NCBI GenBank assembly: GCA_030618505.1
Contig: JAUXDF010000217.1
Span: forward strand, 1-5,959
Reading direction: 5' to 3'
DNA: 5,959 nt
Source: Spongiibacteraceae bacterium
GTDB taxonomy: Bacteria > Pseudomonadota > Gammaproteobacteria > Pseudomonadales > PIVM01
Every line of letters starts with the position of its first letter. Within the stretch, counting starts at the first letter, position 1. A program made the position numbers and the translations under genes. Under the pieces are notes generated by a model. It saw nothing but the letters and a program-made list of their open reading frames with translations, was not told the DNA's origin and searched no databases. This document shows, piece after piece, positions 1 to 5,264 of the stretch.

Positions 1-22
1 TATATGCAGAAAAAGAGTGGAT

Positions 23-46
23 GCTACCAACTTTTAATTTGGTAGC
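23..46 (-). terminator. Stem-loop overlapping the stop codon of the HAD gene, possible terminator
   Basis: Positions 39-46 and 23-30 form a perfect 8-bp inverted repeat (GCTACCAA / TTGGTAGC) around an 8-base loop. The TAG stop of the HAD gene lies inside the 3' arm. On the minus strand a run of five T follows, but it starts about 8 bases after the stem, which is farther than in a classical intrinsic terminator, and only four of the eight pairs are G-C. Its place at the end of the last gene favours a terminator or a 3'-end-protecting hairpin. No gene is visible in the remaining 22 bases to the window edge. Confidence 0.35.
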
Positions 47-689
47 CCCTGGTTTCTGAAAACCGCCTAAGCTTACTGGTCGGATTCACTGCAATTGCCT
101 CATTAACCCACTCCATTAAGGGCAAGTCCGAATGATGATCAGTATAGGCGACAGTGTAATTTATATTGTCATTATTCTCTATATGCTGGATCACTTTTTG
201 GAGTTTATATTGCGCATAACAATTCTTGCCAGAAATATCACCCAAAAGCCTGTTATTTTCATTCCAGGTAGCATGTGTGCAGATAATAGCGTCAAAACCA
301 AGACGGTGCCCCAATTCTTCAACATAAAAATCAAAGCTGGCTGTAGCCAATATTAAAATATGGCCAGACTCTTTGTGAAATTCTATTTGATTTAATGCGT
401 TTTGCCTCATTTTAGGTTCAACCACATCGTTGATGAAATGCGAGATAAAACTGTTCATTTCATTCCTTGATGTGCCACCGGCGATTGCACCCAGGAACTT
501 CTTCTTTAGCCAGGCATTGTCGCGGAATTTGAGTTTGTATAGAATGATGGAAAATGGCAACGACCAGCAGTATGCCAGTCGATATGGGTGGTGCTTCAGG
601 AATGCCACCAAAAAAGACAAATATGTATCATTACAGGTAATAGTTCCGTCGAGGTCGAAAACTGCGGCAATATGCGGCTCATTTTTCAT
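24..689 (-). CDS. HAD-superfamily subfamily IB hydrolase (phosphoserine-phosphatase-like phosphatase)
   Basis: This 221-residue protein has the full set of HAD phosphatase motifs. Motif I is FDLDGT with nucleophile Asp12 and acid/base Asp14. Motif II is ATAS around Thr116. The motif III lysine is probably Lys162, in a GxNCxxxxK context typical of the IB subfamily. Motif IV is AYTDHHSDLPL with Asp184 and Asp188 for Mg binding. A hydrophobic stretch at about residues 37-51 lies in the cap region and may bring the enzyme to the membrane. The family removes phosphate from small molecules or lipid-linked substrates through an aspartyl-phosphate intermediate. It follows the GtrA gene by 9 bases and is the last gene of the visible operon. 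No convincing Shine-Dalgarno sequence precedes the ATG. Next to a phosphoribosyltransferase-like UbiA, a role in dephosphorylating a polyprenyl-phosphoryl sugar phosphate is plausible but inferred. The family call is firm; the substrate is unknown. Confidence 0.88.
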   Translation of the reverse strand: MKNEPHIAAVFDLDGTITCNDTYLSFLVAFLKHHPYRLAYCWSLPFSIILYKLKFRDNAWLKKKFLGAIAGGTSRNEMNSFISHFINDVVEPKMRQNALNQIEFHKESGHILILATASFDFYVEELGHRLGFDAIICTHATWNENNRLLGDISGKNCYAQYKLQKVIQHIENNDNINYTVAYTDHHSDLPLMEWVNEAIAVNPTSKLRRFSETRGYQIKSW

Positions 690-698
690 TGATATGAA

Positions 699-1085
699 CT
701 ATCGCGTCTTTGATACGGGCATGGCGAATATGTAATATCTGTTGATTGCAAAATTCATGAACATAACCAGAGTTGTAGCTATCATTTGTGCAATCAAATA
801 CATCATTCCCTGTCTATCAAAGAGAAACCAGAATATTAGCGTATTAACTCCCAGCATAACAAAAGTAGTAAAAACATATTTTATAAATATAATTCCATGT
901 GCTCCTGTCGATTTAAATGTCCAGTGATATTGCATATTGTAATTCACGACAATTGCCGTGCAAAAGGCCAACACACTTGCAACGACCGGATTGATTGCCG
1001 TTTTTTCAACTAGTAGAATTAGCACAAGAAATTGCACTGTGGCAGCTAATCCACCGGATATCACATAACGAATAAAAACCTTCAT
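699..1085 (-). CDS. GtrA-family small membrane protein
   Basis: This 128-residue protein has four predicted membrane segments, at about residues 7-26, 33-50, 66-89 and 94-112. It carries the two GtrA-family signatures: NYxxxxxWTF (Asn48-Tyr49 to Trp55-Thr56-Phe57) after the second segment, and NFxxNRYYIF (Asn111 to Phe120) after the fourth. Length and topology are normal for the family (Pfam GtrA/DPMS_TM domain). GtrA proteins take part in cell-surface polysaccharide synthesis. They have been proposed to flip, or act as membrane anchors for enzymes of, polyprenyl-phosphate sugars; examples are Shigella GtrA and the mycobacterial Rv3789 beside dprE1/dprE2. The gene starts 16 bases after the UbiA gene and 9 bases before the HAD gene, so the three are almost certainly co-transcribed. 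Codons are AT-rich like its neighbours. Family assignment is firm; flippase versus scaffold role cannot be decided here. Confidence 0.92.
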   Translation of the reverse strand: MKVFIRYVISGGLAATVQFLVLILLVEKTAINPVVASVLAFCTAIVVNYNMQYHWTFKSTGAHGIIFIKYVFTTFVMLGVNTLIFWFLFDRQGMMYLIAQMIATTLVMFMNFAINRYYIFAMPVSKTR

Positions 1086-1101
1086 CTTTTGATGAACAAC
1101 A

Positions 1102-2019
1102 CTAGTATTCTACCTTTTTAACAAAAAACTGTAACCATGGAATATCCACAAAAAACAAGAAGGCAACAAAAGCGAAAAGGAATATGATATAGAGTATAAA
1201 CTTTTTTTCTTTATATAGCTTTTCAGGATTTTGTGTTGGTGAATGTGCTTGTTGCCCAATAGCCAGGTACCAGGAGAATAATAATGCAAAAAGCGGAAAG
1301 CTTAACAAAAATTCGACTTTATATTTTATCAGGAAAACGCCCAGAAAGAATGCTGATGATAGCGCATAAAAAAATGAGGATACCAGTAGGCTCTCTTCTG
1401 TATAGGTTTTGAATGATTTACGATATAATGCTGCTCGCTCAGGATCATCGATAAACCTAAACTCCGCATATCGCTTCACAGTCATTAGAAATGCGCCACC
1501 CATCCAATATGATAATATGGCGCTGGAGGGAGGCAATGAGCCAGAGACAATGGCAGACCAACCCAATAACAGTCTCAATGGATTATTGATTGATTCTGAA
1601 AGCACATCTAAATATGCCTTATCCTTTGATCTAAACGGCTTTACATTGTATATAATTCCCATGAACAGCAACATGAGTAGAAACACCATGAATTCAAGGG
1701 TTAACAGAAGTCCTAAGCTTATGCCCATACTAGCAAAAATAAAGTATTCCAGGTATACATATCCAGCTTTGAGCTTATTGCCTACAGATGGGCGATTTTT
1801 CTTTACCGGATGATGTTGATCAAACTCCGCATCAAGCCATTCATTGATCACATAGTTAGCTGATGCAATGAAACAAACACTTAGTATACCAATGATTGTA
1901 GGCCAGATTGCTTCCGTTAATGTTGCATCTGTCAACAAGATAGCTAATGCGACTCCAGGCAACATGAAGACATTTTTAAACCAGTGGTCAATACGTGCGA
2001 TTCTTATATAATCTAACAT
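1102..2019 (-). CDS. UbiA-superfamily prenyltransferase, decaprenyl-phosphate phosphoribosyltransferase-like
   Basis: This is a 305-residue multispanning membrane protein with about eight or nine hydrophobic segments. The first Asp-rich motif is NxxxDxxxD (Asn59, Asp63, Asp67), directly followed by HPVKKNRP (residues 70-77). That following motif is characteristic of the phosphoribosyl-transferring branch (mycobacterial Rv3806c/UbiA) rather than ubiquinone enzymes. The conserved MTVKRYAEFRF (179-189) and YRKSFKTYTEE (199-209) blocks also match that branch. It would transfer 5-phosphoribose from PRPP to a polyprenyl phosphate on the cytoplasmic face of the membrane. The second acidic motif is unusual (Asp138-x3-Glu142). 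I chose the ATG at 2019 because the family begins with a sequence like RIARIDHWFKN close to the N-terminus. A TTG at 2055 would add 12 hydrophilic residues and overlap the preceding frame. No strong ribosome-binding site is visible. Other aromatic or lipid prenyl-acceptor activities remain possible. Confidence 0.87.
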   Translation of the reverse strand: MLDYIRIARIDHWFKNVFMLPGVALAILLTDATLTEAIWPTIIGILSVCFIASANYVINEWLDAEFDQHHPVKKNRPSVGNKLKAGYVYLEYFIFASMGISLGLLLTLEFMVFLLMLLFMGIIYNVKPFRSKDKAYLDVLSESINNPLRLLLGWSAIVSGSLPPSSAILSYWMGGAFLMTVKRYAEFRFIDDPERAALYRKSFKTYTEESLLVSSFFYALSSAFFLGVFLIKYKVEFLLSFPLFALLFSWYLAIGQQAHSPTQNPEKLYKEKKFILYIIFLFAFVAFLFFVDIPWLQFFVKKVEY

Positions 2020-2030
2020 GTGACAGTTAT

Positions 2031-2384
2031 CTACAGGCGATTTGAAATTGAACAAGCATCAGTATGCTTGTTTCGTTCGTGCAGGAAATGGAAGGTCAAC
2101 AATGGTTTAACATCATGTCGCTCTGCAATCATCCCAACCAGGGAAACTCCACCACATTTAGATATAAGAAATACTAGTGCTGGAAGTAAAAACACACCAT
2201 CGTAATCTAAATGCACCAAAAACATCTATGAACCAGCGCCAACTAGAGCAAGTAGGAACAATGGATCTCTCGATTTTCTTGTGATCCGGGCAACCACTAT
2301 TATATTGATAACCATGAACAAAGCACTCATTATAACTTCATACTCATATTGATGACTATTCAACATATAGCCAATAATCGCCAT
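2031..2384 (-). pseudogene. Small membrane-protein gene interrupted by an in-frame TAG
   Basis: An ATG at 2384, 7 bases after the epimerase stop and with a weak GAG at 6 bases spacing, opens a frame of 52 codons. A TAG at 2228-2226 ends it. The same frame then continues directly with ATG at 2225 for 64 more codons to a TAG at 2033-2031, 11 bases before the UbiA start. Read through, the product is 117 residues with three hydrophobic segments, at about residues 18-32, 42-58 and 64-85, and the basic loop RITRKSR (33-39). The stop falls inside the second hydrophobic segment, between LFLLALVGAGS and MFLVHL, which suggests one membrane protein broken by a nonsense change such as TGG to TAG. Alternatives are two tiny adjacent membrane peptides with stop-start coupling (TAGATG), a remnant of a larger gene, or a sequencing error. 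I do not recognise the family. Without this frame, the stretch 2020-2391 would be the only long gap in the operon. Confidence 0.5.
2051..2072 (-). other. 9-bp perfect inverted repeat (hairpin) upstream of the UbiA gene
   Basis: AACAAGCAT (2051-2059) and ATGCTTGTT (2064-2072) are perfect reverse complements separated by four bases. On the minus-strand transcript this gives a 9-bp, 4-base-loop hairpin ending 31 bases before the UbiA ATG. It lies inside the last codons of the interrupted small membrane-protein frame. No T-run follows, so it is not a standard intrinsic terminator. It might act in RNA processing, translational control of the UbiA gene, or as a protein-binding palindrome, or it could be chance in AT-rich DNA. 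Confidence 0.4.
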
Positions 2385-2391
2385 AAGTCAC

Positions 2392-3423
2392 TCAGGAGAA
2401 ACGCTTGACCAGCTTGAGCACCTTCTGCGCCATAGGCGCACGGTGCGGGGAGCCGTTCTGCCAAACCGACTCATTACCATGCTCGAGGTACCAGTCGTAG
2501 CTCTCCTTAAACATCGCCATATTGGAATATTTCGGTTTCCACCCCAAGTCCAGGCAGGGCTGGGGATCGAAGTAGCAGGAGGTGTGGTAGGTCATGTAAT
2601 GGTAGGGCGCAAGGGGCGAGAGTTTCAATGCACGCAGCAGGCGTAGCGTATTGATTGTCAGACCCTTGGGCAGGCCGATGACTTTGGAGGTGCTTCCGGC
2701 GTATTCAATCAGTTGTTCCAGGTCGTCGCGAAGGGGACCAAACTCGGTGGCGCCGACGTTGTAGGTTCCTGGTTTGTTGGAATCCAGGGCGAGCATATAC
2801 AGAGACATGAGGTCATAGCGATGTATGAATTGGAAGATGTTGCTTCCATCACCTATGGTATAGACGTTTTTGTTTTCGGAGATCCACTCGAACAGGATTT
2901 GATAAATACCCAGGCGACCCGCGCCGAGTGTTGCCCGTGGACGAATTGTAATAACCGGAATATCAGCTTTTCCACATATCTCTTCGGTGAGTTTTTCACC
3001 GGCCAGTTTGGATCGGCCATAAGCCTCAATCGGCACAGTCGGGGTATCGTTGGTGATTGCGCTGCCATCTTCCGGGGGCATCCCAAACACGGAGGTCGAA
3101 CTGGTATGGATAAAAGCCTGCACTCCGGCATTGACCGCCTCTTCGGCAACGATGCGTGTGCCTTCGACATTCACCCGCCAATATTCATCACCTGCATCAC
3201 ACTGTGCAACCAGGGCGGCGTTATGATGCACCACATCCACTCCTTTCATGGCGCGACGAACACACTCACGGTCCAGCACGTTGCAAAGAGTGAATTCGGT
3301 CCCCTCTGGCCGGGAAGGGTCTTCCCAGATATCAATGCAGTGAACTTGATCGCCACGCTCGATGAGTTCGCGCGCGACAAGAGTACCGATAAAACCGGAA
3401 CCGCCAGTAATTAGGTGTTTCAT
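2392..3423 (-). CDS. NAD-dependent epimerase/dehydratase family protein (extended SDR)
   Basis: This is a 343-residue extended short-chain dehydrogenase. The N-terminal Rossmann motif is TGGSGFIG (Gly7, Gly10, Gly13) and Asp31 at the end of the second strand points to NAD rather than NADP. NAA (68-70) follows strand four. The active site is SST (108-110) with Tyr135 and Lys139 in YGRSK. The C-terminal half, with RPRATLGAGR (161-170), is the substrate-binding domain. Relatives act on nucleotide sugars (UDP-glucose 4-epimerase-like), on 3-beta-hydroxysterols, or on dihydroflavonol-type substrates, and the sequence does not decide among them. The gene starts with ATG 13 bases after the GMC gene, with an AGAGA-type ribosome site. 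It is the last gene of the higher-GC half; base composition drops sharply after its stop. It may act in series with the neighbouring GMC oxidoreductase and SDR on the same hydroxyl group. Confidence 0.88.
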   Translation of the reverse strand: MKHLITGGSGFIGTLVARELIERGDQVHCIDIWEDPSRPEGTEFTLCNVLDRECVRRAMKGVDVVHHNAALVAQCDAGDEYWRVNVEGTRIVAEEAVNAGVQAFIHTSSTSVFGMPPEDGSAITNDTPTVPIEAYGRSKLAGEKLTEEICGKADIPVITIRPRATLGAGRLGIYQILFEWISENKNVYTIGDGSNIFQFIHRYDLMSLYMLALDSNKPGTYNVGATEFGPLRDDLEQLIEYAGSTSKVIGLPKGLTINTLRLLRALKLSPLAPYHYMTYHTSCYFDPQPCLDLGWKPKYSNMAMFKESYDWYLEHGNESVWQNGSPHRAPMAQKVLKLVKRFS

Positions 3424-3436
3424 AGATGGGTCTCTG

Positions 3437-4858
3437 CTAGTTTAAAAAATGTTGAACATTTCTATGTGCAACGGCCATGACTGTGCCCTGAGGATTGACA
3501 ACCGTCGGACCGCACAAAAGAGATGCGTCGGCAATGTGCAACCGGTCAACACCATGCACATTTCCGAAAGAATCTGTAGCACAATGCACGCGATCTTCCC
3601 CCATCGGACAGCTCGAAAACAGATGCAGCGTGGAGAGATTGGCCTTATCCGGGGGCAGGACATCCGGCAACCGATCAACGTCCGCTTGCGAGTGGATGAC
3701 GGCACTACCCGCAATTCCAGGATAGATCGCAATGGCGCCAGATGCGAGCAACGCCTGGCAGAGATGTTTCAAACCATCTGCCACCTCATGAAGGCTCGAC
3801 TCATCCATTTTAACCCGAACCAGCGGGTCACGAAACCACGGGACATTTCTTACCGATGCGTATCCTCCAACGGTCTGGGTATAATAAATACCCATCTGTT
3901 TCCAATTGTGCTCGACCTCATGCATATACTCCTGGTGGTCGCACATTGACAGCGCCAACAGCGGCCTCAGGCTCATAGAGGAGCCGAGGCTGAATTTTGG
4001 GTCGTACTCGACAACCTGGTGTACCGGGTCGGGAACGCCAAGCAGGTTGATCTCTTCCCTGAACTGTGCAACGACTTTCAACATCGGGTGAAATCGAAGT
4101 GAATTGCCAATGTTTGTCTTGATGCCGCTGCGTCGAAGCAGTGCTGGCGTGTGGATGGCCCCACAGGCAAGAAAGAGTCGATCAGTCACGATTGTCAGCG
4201 GTTGGCCACCCTTGGTGGTGGCATCGACATGCCATTTACCTGAATGCTGCTTAAACCTGCTGACGCGTGTATCAGCCAACAGTGTTCCACCAGCGGCCAG
4301 GAAACGAGGTATCCAGGTTGTGCTCATGGCCTCCTTGTGGTCAATCAAGCGACCGTCATCGTTTTTTTCATACTGCACCAGTCGGGGCACTTGCAGAGAC
4401 TTCCAGCCCAGTTTTTGAGCCCCTTCATGCAGTTTCATGGAGGTCATCGGAGGCACGCCGGGCAGGTCTGATACCCGTGTAATACTCTCGCAAGCATCAA
4501 AGTGGGGTCTTAAATCGTCGAGGGAGAGGGAGTCGACTCGATGACTTCGTCCCCACTCTTCCAGGGTTTCGCTATGTATTCGATGATACATCCCGCGGTT
4601 TACTTCACTGCCGCCGCCAACCACCCGCCCTTCGACATACGCTACTTTTGCATTACCGAAGCCAACGGTGACGCCACCGTTACGGTATTTTTGGCTGATC
4701 TCTTTCAATGAAAAGTTAGGAACCGATCCCTGTGGCAGATGCGCACCCTCTTCGACCAGCAGCACCTGCCGGCCAGCCTCAGCCAGGCGAGCAGCGGTAA
4801 TTGCTCCTCCTGGGCCGGATCCAATGACCGTGATCGCTGTAGTAATTGTATTGGACAC
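3437..4858 (-). CDS. GMC-family FAD-dependent oxidoreductase
   Basis: This 473-residue flavoprotein begins with the FAD-binding dinucleotide motif VIGSGPGG (Gly13, Gly15, Gly18), with Glu36 at the end of the second strand. The GMC signature region VEGRVVGGGSEVNRGMY (about 75-91) follows. The C-terminal GMC domain carries HLFSSCPMG (His412) and ADASLLCGPTVVNPQGT (443-459). His412 and Asn455 are the expected catalytic His/Asn pair of alcohol-oxidising GMC enzymes such as choline and cholesterol oxidase. It should oxidise a primary or secondary alcohol on a sugar, sterol or lipid. Whether O2, a quinone or another carrier accepts the electrons is not visible. There is no signal peptide, so it is probably cytoplasmic or peripheral to the membrane. 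It starts with GTG 15 bases after the small helical protein gene; no better in-frame start exists upstream of the preceding stop. It is somewhat shorter than many GMC enzymes (about 500-560). Confidence 0.93.
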   Translation of the reverse strand: MSNTITTAITVIGSGPGGAITAARLAEAGRQVLLVEEGAHLPQGSVPNFSLKEISQKYRNGGVTVGFGNAKVAYVEGRVVGGGSEVNRGMYHRIHSETLEEWGRSHRVDSLSLDDLRPHFDACESITRVSDLPGVPPMTSMKLHEGAQKLGWKSLQVPRLVQYEKNDDGRLIDHKEAMSTTWIPRFLAAGGTLLADTRVSRFKQHSGKWHVDATTKGGQPLTIVTDRLFLACGAIHTPALLRRSGIKTNIGNSLRFHPMLKVVAQFREEINLLGVPDPVHQVVEYDPKFSLGSSMSLRPLLALSMCDHQEYMHEVEHNWKQMGIYYTQTVGGYASVRNVPWFRDPLVRVKMDESSLHEVADGLKHLCQALLASGAIAIYPGIAGSAVIHSQADVDRLPDVLPPDKANLSTLHLFSSCPMGEDRVHCATDSFGNVHGVDRLHIADASLLCGPTVVNPQGTVMAVAHRNVQHFLN

Positions 4859-4873
4859 CTGGCTTATCTACCA

Positions 4874-5233
4874 CTAAGTGGTGAGTTCGTGTTCGGAATA
4901 CCAGGCAAAGATCACCAGAGTATCGAAGAAGCGAATAAAATCACGCTTAAAACCAAGAGATGAATTTTTCCAGTTCAAAAAGATCTGTTGGCGGGTCGCC
5001 AACGAAAGCTTATGAAAAGGCCTCCCATGGACCAGGATCGGGGCAGCGTCAAAGATCCATGCGATGAGTTTAAACGGTAATCGCAAATAGTCAGGCATCC
5101 GATCATACTGGGAAAGAACAAACTCCAACGGTTCGTGGGTTTGAAGCCGATCTGGAGATTTTATCTCATCGCATAGATTTGCAACCGCAGCCCCCACGAT
5201 ACCGGAGGAACATTGGCGAAAGTCGAGGCCCAT
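4874..5233 (-). CDS. Small helical protein, probable partner of the GMC oxidoreductase
   Basis: This 119-residue protein has no recognised catalytic motif. The C-terminal half has amphipathic or hydrophobic helices: LRLPFKLIAWIFDAAPIL (50-67), then GRPFHKLSLATRQQIFLNW (70-88), then a segment ending FAWYSEHE (109-116). From general family knowledge, this order (a hydrophobic helix, an F-x-x-L-S motif, then a W or Y-Y/S-(D/E) ending) resembles the helical region that precedes or accompanies GMC oxidoreductases and long-chain alcohol oxidases. It therefore may be a separately encoded small subunit. The N-terminus contains CSSGIVGAAVANLCD (8-22), not a convincing signal peptide. I chose ATG 5233 because GAGGA lies 7 bases upstream; the TTG at 5272 would overlap the SDR gene by 8 bases. 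It lies 31 bases after the SDR and 15 before the GMC gene. The reality of the gene is likely; the function is inferred. Confidence 0.75.
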   Translation of the reverse strand: MGLDFRQCSSGIVGAAVANLCDEIKSPDRLQTHEPLEFVLSQYDRMPDYLRLPFKLIAWIFDAAPILVHGRPFHKLSLATRQQIFLNWKNSSLGFKRDFIRFFDTLVIFAWYSEHELTT

Positions 5234-5239
5234 CAGTTT

Positions 5240-5245
5240 TTCCTC
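5240..5245 (-). promoter_or_regulatory. Ribosome-binding site deciding the start of the small GMC-associated protein
   Basis: GAGGAA on the minus strand lies 7 bases (counted from GAGGA) before the ATG at 5233. It is the clearest Shine-Dalgarno sequence in the window, and it favours this ATG over the upstream TTG at 5272. Confidence 0.7.
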
Positions 5246-5264
5246 AGCGTTGTGGTGATACCGG

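Noticed and set aside
2020..2055. TTG at 2055 as the start of the UbiA gene
   Set aside because: It lies inside the hairpin and overlaps the preceding frame. Family members begin near the ATG at 2019.
2226..2228. Amber TAG decoded as pyrrolysine or another amino acid
   Set aside because: TAG ends five of the seven intact genes here, so it acts as a normal stop. No suppressor tRNA or stimulatory element is visible.
2299..2334. Two TATAAT-like -10 boxes on the minus strand (2334-2329 and 2304-2299) as promoters for the membrane module
   Set aside because: No matching -35 hexamer lies 16-18 bases upstream, and such hexamers are expected by chance in AT-rich DNA.
2853..3170. Minus-strand frame of 105 codons inside the epimerase gene
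   Set aside because: It is an out-of-frame shadow of the epimerase gene, with no motif or ribosome site of its own.
2713..3414. Long plus-strand open frame of 233 codons antisense to the epimerase gene
   Set aside because: It mirrors a well-supported gene with complete Rossmann and YxxxK motifs. The plus-strand translation shows no domain and no operon context.
4871..4881. Short inverted repeat CCAC-TAA-GTGG between the small protein and GMC genes
   Set aside because: A 4-bp stem with a 3-base loop is too short to separate from chance.
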